Part shown: positions 32,515 to 42,147 of the stretch, piece after piece
Layout: each line of letters begins with the position of its first letter
Position numbering within the stretch: the first letter of the stretch is position 1
Assembly (NCBI GenBank): GCA_900543845.1
Contig: UQTD01000002.1
Location: forward strand, 22,455 to 86,454
DNA: 64,000 nt
Source: an uncultured Collinsella sp.
GTDB taxonomy: Bacteria; Actinomycetota; Coriobacteriia; Coriobacteriales; Coriobacteriaceae
Reading direction: 5' to 3'
Translations under genes and position numbers: made by a program
Notes under the pieces: generated by a model
Told to the model about the DNA's origin: nothing
What the model saw: the letters and a program-made list of their open reading frames with translations, nothing else
The model's database searches: none

Positions 32515-34020
32515 ATGGCGCACGAGCAGCACACCTACATCTGCATCGACCTTAAAACGTTCTACGCCAGCGTCGAGTGCGTCGACCGCGGGCTCAACCC
32601 GCTCACCACCAACCTGGTCGTTGCCGACGAATCGCGCGGACGAACGACCATCTGTCTCGCCATCACACAGGCCATGAAAGACCTCGGGATACACAACCGC
32701 TGCCGTTTATTCGAGATTCCCGATAGCATCGACTACATTAAGGCCGTACCGCGCATGCAGCACTACATGGAGGTGTCGGCGCAAATCTACGGCATCTATC
32801 TGGAATACGTGAGCCCACAGGACGTGCACGTCTACTCCATCGACGAATGCTTTATCGACGTGACGCCCTATCTGGACCTCTACCATACTGACGCTGAAGG
32901 CTTCGCCTGCATGCTGCGTGACGAGGTCCTGGGGCGCACCGGCATCACGGCAACGGTCGGCATCGGCCCCAACCTATTCCAGGCCAAGGTTGCACTCGAT
33001 ATCACCGCCAAGCACGTGCCCAGTCGCATCGGCAAACTCGACGACGAGACCTTTCGCAAGGAGATCTGGCCCCATCGCCCCATCACCGACATCTGGGGCA
33101 TCGGGCCCGGCGTGGCAGCGCGACTCGAAAAATACGGCGTCTACGATTTGATGGGCGTCGCGGCGCTCGACGAAAACCTGCTCTACGACGAGCTCGGCGT
33201 CAATGCCGAGTATCTTATCGACCACGCCTTTGGGCGCGAGCCGACAACTATCGCCGATATCCAAGCTTATCGCCCGCAAGCGACCTCGACCACCACAGGG
33301 CAGGTGCTCTCGAAGGGTTATGCCTACGAGCAGGCCTACACCGTGTTGCGCGAGATGGTCGACAACGCTGTGCTGGACTTAGTCGATAAGCACGTGGTGT
33401 GCGACAGCATCTCGCTCTTTGTAGGCTACGCGAGCGAGCGCGCCGACATACGCCGCCTCGACGCCAGCGGCACAGCGCAATATGTGGACGGATGCGGACA
33501 CCTACGCTCGAGCACGTCGAGCATCGAACCCGCCGTAACTGTTGGACCCGAGCTCGCACCCCGTGCGCCCAAGCCCGTCCAACGCGATGACGAACGACGG
33601 CGCTTGGTGCGTGAGGCGCAGGCAATCGATGGCATCTTTGTGGGAGAGCATGGCGGCAAACCGCGCGGTGGCTATGCCGCGCTCTTCGCGCACTCCAACG
33701 CTTCGCGAAAGCTGCCCGAGCGAACCAATTCGTTTAAGAAGATCATGGGCTATTTCGATGAGCTCTGGGCGCAGACCGTCGATCCCAAACGACCGGTCAA
33801 ACGCATCAACCTGGGATTTGGCAACCTCATGCCCGAGGAATTTGCCACCATCGATCTATTTAGCGATATCGAGGCGGATGAGCGCGAGCGCGACCTGGCG
33901 CGCGCCGTCCTGGCCGTGAAAGGCAAGTACGGCAAAAACGCCCTGGTCAAAGGATTGAGCTTTACCGCCGGCGCCACCGCGCGCGAACGCAACGACCAAG
34001 TTGGAGGACACCGTGCCTAA
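32515..34020 (+). CDS. Y-family DNA polymerase (UmuC/UvrX type), SOS-controlled
   Basis: 501 residues. Palm motifs CIDLKTFYASVECVDRGLNP (first catalytic Asp) and VYSIDECFIDV (Asp-Glu pair), helix-hairpin-helix region DIWGIGPGVAARLEKYGVYD, and little-finger domain to the end (NLGFGNLMPEEF). It copies damaged templates with low fidelity. ATG 32515 follows GGAAGGG. Two LexA boxes upstream and a YolD-like gene overlapping its stop by 8 bases (GTGCCTAA) match the uvrX-yolD type of operon common on plasmids and chromosomes of Gram-positives. Confidence 0.9.
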   Translation: MAHEQHTYICIDLKTFYASVECVDRGLNPLTTNLVVADESRGRTTICLAITQAMKDLGIHNRCRLFEIPDSIDYIKAVPRMQHYMEVSAQIYGIYLEYVSPQDVHVYSIDECFIDVTPYLDLYHTDAEGFACMLRDEVLGRTGITATVGIGPNLFQAKVALDITAKHVPSRIGKLDDETFRKEIWPHRPITDIWGIGPGVAARLEKYGVYDLMGVAALDENLLYDELGVNAEYLIDHAFGREPTTIADIQAYRPQATSTTTGQVLSKGYAYEQAYTVLREMVDNAVLDLVDKHVVCDSISLFVGYASERADIRRLDASGTAQYVDGCGHLRSSTSSIEPAVTVGPELAPRAPKPVQRDDERRRLVREAQAIDGIFVGEHGGKPRGGYAALFAHSNASRKLPERTNSFKKIMGYFDELWAQTVDPKRPVKRINLGFGNLMPEEFATIDLFSDIEADERERDLARAVLAVKGKYGKNALVKGLSFTAGATARERNDQVGGHRA

Positions 34021-34438
34021 GTCCCAACAACAGCCGATGCGGCCACCGACACCTTTTGAACGCCTAGCGGACCCCGAGGGAAGACGTCGCTCCGCCGACC
34101 CAAAGCTCACCGCCAACGGCGCCGTCCGCGCCGGCCGCGCCGCGCAGTTTATGCCCTTTGCCGCCCTCACGGGATACTACGAGCTCGTGCGCAAGCAAGA
34201 AATTACCGTCGAACCAAAATGCGAACTCACGGAAGAAAAAGCCCTCGAGCTTTCAAAAAAGCTCGAGGGCCTCAAACGCGGCGACTTGGTGCGTGTCACC
34301 TATTACGATACATACGGCTATCGTAGCCGCACCGGCATTCTCGACGAAGTGCTTCCCGCCTTCAAGTTCCTCAAGCTCAAGGACATCGCCATCGACTTCG
34401 ACGATATCCAAGACATCGAACTGCGCGGACGAGCCTAG
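34013..34438 (+). CDS. YolD-like protein
   Basis: 141 residues. RAAQFMPFAALTGYYELVRK is the family's core and RVTYYDTYGYRSRTGILDEV the second block. YolD-like proteins are encoded next to Y-family polymerases and are thought to act as UmuD-like partners; the biochemical role is not settled. The GTG at 34013 has GGAGG five bases upstream and overlaps the polymerase stop by 8 bases, so translation is coupled and both are under the LexA boxes. Confidence 0.85.
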   Translation: MPKSQQQPMRPPTPFERLADPEGRRRSADPKLTANGAVRAGRAAQFMPFAALTGYYELVRKQEITVEPKCELTEEKALELSKKLEGLKRGDLVRVTYYDTYGYRSRTGILDEVLPAFKFLKLKDIAIDFDDIQDIELRGRA

Positions 34439-34464
34439 ACAAGGAAATGCATCCAAGGCGACGC

Positions 34465-34848
34465 TTACAGCGTCATGACGTAGTAACCCGCGTCCTTCAC
34501 GGCGGCCACGAGAGCACCGCGATCGATCGGCTGCTTAGAGCGCACGCGTGCCGTGTGGTCCGCATACGTCACCGTTGCCCACACGCCATCCAGCGCATTC
34601 AGGGCATTGGCTACGTTCTGAGCGCAGCCGTCACAGCTCATGCCGCCGATGAGCAGCTCCTCGCTATAGGGATAATGAGACAGATCGGTATCAGCGACCA
34701 CGACCTTCTTGGACTTCTTTCCGCTCGCGCCGTCACTGCAGCAGCTCTTTCCGCGAGTCGAAGCGGCGATGCGACGCAACCCAAAAAACAAACCGACGGC
34801 AATTACGGCCAGCACGATGAGATTCGCAGGGTTGAGCAAGTCACTCAT
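34465..34848 (-). CDS. membrane-anchored heavy-metal-associated (HMA) protein
   Basis: 127 residues. An N-terminal membrane helix (LIVLAVIAVGLFFGLRRIAA) followed by KSCCSD resembles FeoB-associated Cys-rich proteins. Residues about 60-127 are an HMA fold with the metal-binding GMSCDGCAQNV. It probably binds Cu(I) (or Zn/Fe) at the membrane; which metal is inference. ATG 34848 preceded by AAAGGGG. A CsoR-like palindrome sits just upstream. No P-type ATPase is adjacent. Confidence 0.82.
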   Translation of the reverse strand: MSDLLNPANLIVLAVIAVGLFFGLRRIAASTRGKSCCSDGASGKKSKKVVVADTDLSHYPYSEELLIGGMSCDGCAQNVANALNALDGVWATVTYADHTARVRSKQPIDRGALVAAVKDAGYYVMTL

Positions 34849-34877
34849 GCGTTCCCCTTTCAAGTAGCCCTATCTAG

Positions 34878-34894
34878 ATACCCCCATAGGGTGT
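34878..34894. promoter_or_regulatory. CsoR-like copper operator
   Basis: ATACCCCCATAGGGTGT, a pseudo-palindrome of the ATACCCC/GGGGTAT class bound by CsoR-family copper sensors, 30 bases upstream of the HMA gene start. Confidence 0.45.
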
Positions 34895-34956
34895 CCCCAT
34901 CTTAACCCAAAATCATGTCCGTTCGGTCAATTAGTTTCCCTCTTCAAACTTTTTTG

Positions 34957-35001
34957 TTGACCATGGCTTACTTTCGTGTATAAGTTTTCCTAGGCTAACA
35001 G
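34957..35001 (+). promoter_or_regulatory. promoter and DtxR/IdeR-like iron box of the DUF3793-flavodoxin operon
   Basis: TTGACC (34957-34962), 16 bases, TATAAG (34979-34984). TTTTCCTAGGCTAAC (34985-34999) covers the expected start site and matches the right half (TAGGCTAAC) of the IdeR/DtxR consensus. Iron-dependent repression would suit a flavodoxin operon. Confidence 0.45.
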
Positions 35002-35023
35002 TTGAGGACTCGAAAGGGGCAAC

Positions 35024-35728
35024 GTGACTCGAACCATTGACATCCCAACATATCAAACGGCTGTCGTGCGCAACTGCTCCCCTACGCTCGCAGGTATCAA
35101 GCCAGCTTCGCTCTTTACCTATCCCGGCGTTTACGCCAACCAAAACGGAAAACTCGGCATCGCTCAAATCGAAGAGCGACGCTCTCGCCTGCTCGCCGTC
35201 ATAGCCCAATGCAACCGCGAGCTCCAGCCGCTCGGGATCCATATGAGCGTTTTGGTCTGGCGCCCCTGCGGAGCGCTCATCTATGTGTACCGCCCTGCGG
35301 ACCTTATGCGATATCTCTCCGACCCCCGCGCCGCGACGGCGCTTGTCGCCGAAGGCTACGATGTCCACAACCTGCCCGCATCCCTGGTGCATCTCGCCGC
35401 GCGCATCACGCTGGCAAGCAGCAATGCCGCAGAAAGCGCCTATGACGGCAGTGTCAGCGCACTCGCGCGAAATAGGCACTGCGATACGGGGTGTATGTGC
35501 GAGTTCCCCCACGAAATTGGCTATTTTTTGGGCTATCCCTACGAAGATGTCCATCAGTTTATCGTCCAGCACGGCGAAAACTATAAGGTCATTGGCGCCT
35601 GGAAGGTATACACGAACGTCGAACAGGCGCTCACGACCTTTGACTCCTATCGCGCATGCACGCAATACCTTACCTATATCTATCAACAGGGCTGCACCCT
35701 GGGACAACTTGTCCAGGCAACCCGATAG
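35024..35728 (+). CDS. DUF3793 family protein
   Basis: 234 residues, soluble. The family core is visible in MSVLVWRPCGALIYVYRP, the Cys-containing CDTGCMCEFPHEIGYFLGYP (about 151-170) and VIGAWKVYTN (about 188). DUF3793 genes sit next to flavodoxin and iron-transport genes in many anaerobes; the function is unproven, possibly heme or iron handling. GTG start at 35024, AAAGGGG upstream. Followed 46 bases later by flavodoxin. Confidence 0.85.
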   Translation: MTRTIDIPTYQTAVVRNCSPTLAGIKPASLFTYPGVYANQNGKLGIAQIEERRSRLLAVIAQCNRELQPLGIHMSVLVWRPCGALIYVYRPADLMRYLSDPRAATALVAEGYDVHNLPASLVHLAARITLASSNAAESAYDGSVSALARNRHCDTGCMCEFPHEIGYFLGYPYEDVHQFIVQHGENYKVIGAWKVYTNVEQALTTFDSYRACTQYLTYIYQQGCTLGQLVQATR

Positions 35729-35774
35729 AGCATACAAAACGCGGCCGCACGCCGCACAACCGAAAGGAAAACAT

Positions 35775-36194
35775 ATGAGCAAGATCGCAGTCGTCTACTG
35801 GAGCGGTACAGGCAACACCGAGGCCATGGCAAACCTCGTTGCCGAAGGTGCAACCGATGCCGGCGCCGAGGCAGAAGTCATCTCCTGCGCCGATTTCTCC
35901 GCAGACAAGGCCGCCAGCTATGACGCCATTGCCTTCGGCTGCCCCGCCATGGGTTCCGAGGAGCTTGAGTATGACGAGTTCCAGCCTATGTGGGACGAGG
36001 TCAAGGAGTCCCTCGGCGACAAGAAGGTCGTCCTCTTTGGCTCCTACTCGTGGGCCGAGGGCGAGTGGATGGACAACTGGAAGGCCGATGCCGACGAGGC
36101 GGGCGTCAACGTCGTCGATTCCGTCATTTGCTACGATGCGCCCGATGATGAGGGCGAGGCGGCCTGCAAGGCCCTGGGAGCGGAGCTGGCATAA
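35775..36194 (+). CDS. flavodoxin
   Basis: 139 residues, normal length. FMN phosphate loop VYWSGTGNTEAMAN (about 7-20), isoalloxazine loops FGCPAMGSEELE (about 56) and GSYSWAEGEWM (about 89). It carries low-potential electrons in place of ferredoxin, typically under iron limitation, which fits the upstream iron box. GAAAGG before the ATG. Confidence 0.92.
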   Translation: MSKIAVVYWSGTGNTEAMANLVAEGATDAGAEAEVISCADFSADKAASYDAIAFGCPAMGSEELEYDEFQPMWDEVKESLGDKKVVLFGSYSWAEGEWMDNWKADADEAGVNVVDSVICYDAPDDEGEAACKALGAELA

Positions 36195-36224
36195 ACCACC
36201 CATTGACACGACAGATGCAACGCA

Positions 36225-36259
36225 AACGGGCTCCGGGTCGTCTTAACCCGGAGCCCGTT
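36225..36259. terminator. hairpin between flavodoxin and the surface protein gene
   Basis: AACGGGCTCCGGGT pairs perfectly with ACCCGGAGCCCGTT, 7-base loop. Convergent genes end on both sides; the U-tracts are weak. Confidence 0.75.
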
Positions 36260-36333
36260 CATCTATAAAGCCACGACACGAACGGCACAACTCACCCGCG
36301 TATCAAACGACGGACGTTACAGGCATCGAGTCG

Positions 36334-39300
36334 CTATGCGCTCTTACGGGAGCGCACAAACCACGCACCAATAGCCGCAAGGCACACGATACCGACAACA
36401 ACACCGGTAACAGCGACCGGGTTAACGCCGCCTCGCCCATCCAAAGCACCCTTGCGTGATGCGGCAGCAGCGGACGTCGTTTTCGAACCGGAAGACTCGT
36501 CGGAGCCGGACTTCTTATCGGACTCGCCCTTGTTGGCATCCACATTCTGCGAAGCAACAACTTCCTGCATTCCAGAACCGCCCTGCTTATCGCCGGAGCC
36601 ATCGCCCCTCTGCGAACCGGTCGGCATGACCGCGGGCGTCGAATTCTTCGTCGGGACCGTAGGAACGGGTACCTCGGGCGTCACGGGTTTTATCGAGCCG
36701 CCCGGTTCGACGACACCGGCTTTTACGCCACCGATCTTGGACCAGCTCACACCGGACCCTGCGGACTTATAGGCCGAAAGGGATCGTAAGGCCTGCACCG
36801 TCGCAAGCGCGTTGGCATTGCCGGGCTTACCGTCGGATTCCATGGTATGGGCGTAGCCCTTGCCGTCGGCGACCTCGTAGGCGCAGATTGCAGTAATCAG
36901 GCTATTCGCACCCGTTGCAAAACCGTTCTTGGTATTTACGGGATCCTTGCCAAGAGCCACAAGAGCGAGCAGCACCTGGGCATTCGACTCAACGGACCCA
37001 AAGTCGCAAAGGCCGTTCATCTGACCCCTAAGGAAGCCGAGCGCATTGTCGACAGCAGATGCAACAGAAGGTTGGCCATTCGAGGCCAGGGCAACGGCGC
37101 ACGCGTCATTATCGACATAGGGCGCAAGCGCCTGAAGTGCCATAGCGGTCATATCGACGTTGCTCGCACCGCCCGCATCGATGGTGAAACCGCCGTCGGG
37201 ATTCTGGAACGAAAGCAGCGCGCAAACAAGCTGAGCACGTGTCCAAGAAGAGCCGGACGCACGCAGCACCTCATTCGAAATACCCGCCTCGTCAAGGGCG
37301 ATCAGTGCATAGACCACGTTGTTCGCCGAAGCCACAAGATCTTCGTGAGAGCAAATGTCGGCAATGAGATCCACGCCATCGAAAGAGGTAATATCCTCGC
37401 CAAGCGCGGTTAGCGCAAGCGCAACTCGCTCGCAATCAGTCACCTTGGCGGTGTTGCCCGACCACTCGGCCTTATGAACGGTAAGGGACTTCTTGTAATT
37501 CGCGATCAGTGCGTCGTCAATCTTGCGCCCCGACGTTGCGAAGGCGTAAATCTCCCATTCTTGACCATAGGTGTACGCATCGATCGTACGGTTGGCGTCA
37601 AAGTACTTGGCAGCGGAAAGGGTACCTTCGTCGGCCTTTGCCTCGTTATCCGGTGAGGCAACGATTCCGTCAACCGTAATCTCAAAGGAGATGGCCTGGG
37701 CACCGGCAGTCTGATCGATCGGCGTACCGGTCACCGTATAGGTACCGGCCTTGTTCGCCGTCAGGACATAGGCGCCGCTCGCCACAAACAAGCCGTCGTC
37801 AGGAGCACCGTCAACGTGCTTCCAATCACCAAGAGCGCGTCGGTCGATACTCACGGCATCCGAGGCATCCCGACCTTCCTCGGTCGTCACACTCCATTTC
37901 ATACCGGGCTCGGAAACGCTCCAGCCCTCGACATCGTTCTCACCCGTATAACCCAGGTTGAGTTCGACGGTCTTACCGGCCTTAACGGACGCGGGGACAT
38001 TCGTGATTGTCACCGATTTCAGTGGGTTCCGGTAAGCGTAGATAACTTCTCGCTTACCCGAGGAGATGACGCTGCCGTCCTGGTTTTCGACCGTCGCCTC
38101 AAACGTTGTCTTACCGGCCTTATACGGCGTAAAGCCAATCTCGCCACTCGTAGTGTACTCGGCAACCGCAGAATCACTCGAGGTGACCGTGTAGCAAGCG
38201 CGATCACTCGCGTTTTCGGGTCCCACAACCGGCGCAGCCTTATCGGTCAGGAAGGCGCCTTTGGCAAGCGGATTGCGACCGTGCAGATAGACAGTCTCGC
38301 CGTTCTCGTTATAGCCAAGCGAGACGCTCGTCGCTGGCACATAGCTCGACGTGACCGTCACGCTCTTGGAGGCGATATCGAGATTTGCGCGTGAAGATAC
38401 CCGAATCGTGGCCTCGCCCGGCTTCTTAAAATAAAAGCAGGCGGATCCGGGATTGGAGTAAAGTACGTTCGCAGGCGTGCCGACAAAGCGAAAACGCGCA
38501 TAGGAAACAGGAGTGTACTCGCCCTCGGCGGCATCGGTGTAATGAACACGGACTTCAAGATTCTTGACCTCGGAACCCGCAACCGCAATAGTGCCGCCCG
38601 TCACGTTTGCGCCGTTATACCAAATCTGAAAATCATCGATCGGTTTGGACACTGCCTTGACCACAACGGTCGCGACGTTCTCGGTAGTGCCGTCGTCCTT
38701 GTGGAGTGTGGCGGTTACCGTACCTACGGCGTCGTTATACACGTGCAGCAGGCCCGTTTCCTCGTTAACGGCGATATCACCCCTGTTGGCATCTGGGGTA
38801 CCCCAGGTCACCTTGGCATCCTTGGGCAGGCCATCGAGCTCAAGCGTGCCCGAAACGCAGGCGGCACCGTTCTCGCCCACCACAACGTCGTCGGGAGACG
38901 GGCAGAGCACACCATCGGCAGCAGTTACGGTCTTGCCGGTACGGGCAGACGTGAACTTCACCTCGTACTTATTGCTTGCAGTAGGGCTCTCAGAAGACTC
39001 GTGGTCTAGATTCTCACCGAAGTGCGGAAAGCCATCAGACCCCATACCCCACACGCTACCGTTTTCACCACGATTGACGTTGAGATTTTCGACAAAGGTC
39101 GCCGTCTTCATGTCATCGGTATCGACAGCATAGGAGTTGACGAGCGCGTCCGAGGGAAAGACGACCTTATTGGTAAGGCCCTCCTGCCAGTACGCATTGA
39201 TGAGCTGTCCGGAGTCGTAGCTCGCAAAGAGCACGCCGCCGGTCGAAGCGGCGGTGGACATGCAATTGGAGATCACGCCGCCCTGGAGCGTACGGCCAAA

Positions 39301-40863
39301 GCCAGCAACGCCCTTACCCGTAACGGACGTGGAGCAATTAATGACAGAGCCCTTTACCTGATTGCCAAGCGGACCAAACGACTTGCCGTCCATGGCCTGT
39401 TTGAGCTCACCGGCAAAAGAGACATTCTGGATGACGCCGGTGGAGCCAACGCTCGCAAACAGAGACTTAACGCCTCCCCCGTTGTCGAAGGTAATAGTGT
39501 GGCCCTGCCCGTCAAACGTGCAATTGAGCTCGCCTGTGGGTCCGAAGAACCATTCGTCATCAATCACAATGTCGTTATCGAGCACATAGTAGTTGCTCGC
39601 ATCCTTGACGTTCATATACATGAAGTCATCCTGCGACGAGATATGCTTGACGCTCTCCGGCTGGGCGACGGGAGCCGTCGGCTTCTTTTTCTCAAGCGCA
39701 TCCGAGGCGTCATCGAGCTTTTTGACCGCCGCATTTACATCGGACTGAGATGCATCGTCGTTATCGTTGACGATTTTGGCGTCAGCAAGAGCAGCGGCAA
39801 AGGCGGACCAGGAATCCGTTGTGTAGTCTGACTCATTGAGCGCCTCGGCGGCCGTGATAGCCGCGACGAGCGCGTCCTTATTGACAACGACGGGGGCAGA
39901 GCCGCTCACAAGCAAGGGCAGGCCACCATTGGACACCCAGGAAAAGCCAGTCGACGGCGTATCGGTATTGAGCACGTCGAGTGATTTAGCAGAAGAGAGG
40001 TCGGCGGCTTTAGCCGCGTTTCCCTTGTTAAAGCCGCTAGGGTTGTTTATCTCGGCAGGCGAAAAACCTACGGTATATAGGCAGTTCAACAGTGATCCGG
40101 CCTGAGCCTCACCGACCAGGCCACCGTTCATCTCAACGCCTGAGCCGGCAAAATAGGAATTGACGATCTTTCCGGACGTCATACCGCCGACCAGGCCACC
40201 GGCACAGCCCATCCAGCCGATAAGGTTCACACTCGCCGTGGACCAGCACATCTGGATGGTGCCAGAAAGTGTCATGGCAATGGAGCCCACATTGTCGGTG
40301 CTCGAGACCGAGCCCGTCACGCCCAGGTTCTGAATCGAGCCGGCCACATTATTCGCAACGGCCTTGCCGTTAATGGTGACCGTGTGGCCCTGGCCATCCA
40401 GGGTGCCGTCAACGGTCTCGATCTGCTGATCAGTGCCCATCGAAATATTCGCGCCGAGCTTGACGGTCGCACCCGCCTCAATGGTCTCAGGCATATCGGC
40501 CGCATCGTTGACGACCACCGTCTCGCCCGAGTGCACTACCTTAGCGAAAGAACCTGCTTCTTCGACCTGTGCAGCCGGTACCGTTTCCTCGGACGCAATA
40601 GATTGCACGGCAACACCGGAGCTTTCCTGCTCCTGCGTGCTGCCGCCATCTGCCATGCCGGTTTCAGCGTCGGCAGAAGGCTCATCTTCATTAGGCCTGC
40701 CCTGCCCATCATCGCCCGCCGCGGTGACCTGATCGGCCGCCGCGGCTACGCCCGTGCTCACCTCCTCGGCAAACGCGGTCATTCCCGTGCTCGAACTGGC
40801 AAAGATAAACGCCATGAGCACGACGAGGAATTTCCTCGTACCTGTTCGGATGTTGTTGAGCAT
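36334..40863 (-). CDS. large surface protein with intrinsic-factor-like alpha/alpha toroid, cobalamin-riboswitch controlled
   Basis: 1509 residues. Signal peptide (RKFLVVLMAFIFASSSTGMT, cleavage near AFA-EE at about 31). Two GLUG-like beta-repeat regions (GGLVGGMTSGKIVNSYF; later GVIQNVSFAG), a FIVAR-type helical module between them (ALVAAITAAEALNES... ), then several Ig-like bacterial domains. Residues about 1140-1365 are helical repeats of the prenyltransferase/transcobalamin type (ALLSFQNPDGGFTIDAGG, MTAMALQALAPYVDND, AQVLLALVALGKDP). A Pro/Thr and Ser/Lys linker leads to a C-terminal membrane helix and RSRKSA; no LPXTG, though VAVTG resembles class E sortase sites. Start at 40863. With the B12 riboswitch upstream, cobalamin capture at the cell surface is the best inference. 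Confidence 0.85.
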   Translation of the reverse strand: MLNNIRTGTRKFLVVLMAFIFASSSTGMTAFAEEVSTGVAAAADQVTAAGDDGQGRPNEDEPSADAETGMADGGSTQEQESSGVAVQSIASEETVPAAQVEEAGSFAKVVHSGETVVVNDAADMPETIEAGATVKLGANISMGTDQQIETVDGTLDGQGHTVTINGKAVANNVAGSIQNLGVTGSVSSTDNVGSIAMTLSGTIQMCWSTASVNLIGWMGCAGGLVGGMTSGKIVNSYFAGSGVEMNGGLVGEAQAGSLLNCLYTVGFSPAEINNPSGFNKGNAAKAADLSSAKSLDVLNTDTPSTGFSWVSNGGLPLLVSGSAPVVVNKDALVAAITAAEALNESDYTTDSWSAFAAALADAKIVNDNDDASQSDVNAAVKKLDDASDALEKKKPTAPVAQPESVKHISSQDDFMYMNVKDASNYYVLDNDIVIDDEWFFGPTGELNCTFDGQGHTITFDNGGGVKSLFASVGSTGVIQNVSFAGELKQAMDGKSFGPLGNQVKGSVINCSTSVTGKGVAGFGRTLQGGVISNCMSTAASTGGVLFASYDSGQLINAYWQEGLTNKVVFPSDALVNSYAVDTDDMKTATFVENLNVNRGENGSVWGMGSDGFPHFGENLDHESSESPTASNKYEVKFTSARTGKTVTAADGVLCPSPDDVVVGENGAACVSGTLELDGLPKDAKVTWGTPDANRGDIAVNEETGLLHVYNDAVGTVTATLHKDDGTTENVATVVVKAVSKPIDDFQIWYNGANVTGGTIAVAGSEVKNLEVRVHYTDAAEGEYTPVSYARFRFVGTPANVLYSNPGSACFYFKKPGEATIRVSSRANLDIASKSVTVTSSYVPATSVSLGYNENGETVYLHGRNPLAKGAFLTDKAAPVVGPENASDRACYTVTSSDSAVAEYTTSGEIGFTPYKAGKTTFEATVENQDGSVISSGKREVIYAYRNPLKSVTITNVPASVKAGKTVELNLGYTGENDVEGWSVSEPGMKWSVTTEEGRDASDAVSIDRRALGDWKHVDGAPDDGLFVASGAYVLTANKAGTYTVTGTPIDQTAGAQAISFEITVDGIVASPDNEAKADEGTLSAAKYFDANRTIDAYTYGQEWEIYAFATSGRKIDDALIANYKKSLTVHKAEWSGNTAKVTDCERVALALTALGEDITSFDGVDLIADICSHEDLVASANNVVYALIALDEAGISNEVLRASGSSWTRAQLVCALLSFQNPDGGFTIDAGGASNVDMTAMALQALAPYVDNDACAVALASNGQPSVASAVDNALGFLRGQMNGLCDFGSVESNAQVLLALVALGKDPVNTKNGFATGANSLITAICAYEVADGKGYAHTMESDGKPGNANALATVQALRSLSAYKSAGSGVSWSKIGGVKAGVVEPGGSIKPVTPEVPVPTVPTKNSTPAVMPTGSQRGDGSGDKQGGSGMQEVVASQNVDANKGESDKKSGSDESSGSKTTSAAAASRKGALDGRGGVNPVAVTGVVVGIVCLAAIGAWFVRSRKSA

Positions 40864-41059
40864 CCTTTCCCCCTTGGTCTGGAAGATCACTACCCCAATA
40901 AGAATCGAGGCCGACCATGTAAAGGGAAACGGGACACAGCGAAACGCCCGCACCTGACAGCATGCGGCAATGCCCCCGCATCGCATACGGGATGCTTGGA
41001 GCAAATATGATGTCATCTTCTGCTCACCGGAATCCAGCGGCTCCCAAAAGACCCTCGAC

Positions 41060-41180
41060 ACGAGAAGACCATGGGCAAGTAATCTGACTCGCGGGACAGC
41101 CCCGCACACAGTAACCGCCTTGCCTGGGATTCCCACCCAGTTCCCTTTTATGCGCCAAGCGCACCCATGGTCCGGCTTCT
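41060..41180 (-). promoter_or_regulatory. cobalamin riboswitch (B12 box)
   Basis: Reading the minus strand: P1 strand GGACCATGGG, then AAAGGGAACTGGGTGGGAA, TACTGTGTGCGGGGC, the B12 box GAGTCAGATTACTTGCCC and the closing CCATGGTC. Order and spacing match the cobalamin class; the element is short (about 110 bases). The remaining leader to the ATG at 40863 (about 200 bases) carries no U-tract terminator that I can see, so control may be translational. Confidence 0.8.
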
Positions 41181-41305
41181 TTTCAAACAGCATGTAATTG
41201 TATGGAAGACCAGACAACGAGCGTCCGCCGATATCACGCACACATAATTCACCGAAAATGTGGTTGAAAGTCCGCCAGGGCAACGACGAGACCTTTATCC
41301 GAAAT

Positions 41306-41341
41306 GCAAAACGGGGCCGCAGCATCATTGCTACGACCCCG
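41306..41341 (-). terminator. terminator of the amino-acid ABC operon
   Basis: Minus strand GGGGTCGTAGCA/TGCTGCGGCCCC hairpin followed by GTTTTGC, 42 bases after the ATPase gene. Confidence 0.75.
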
Positions 41342-41382
41342 CCCGCTCAAGCAAACTCTCATTCCGAGACACTGCTGATCAG

Positions 41383-42135
<753 letters not shown>

Positions 42136-42147
42136 AATAGAACCTCC

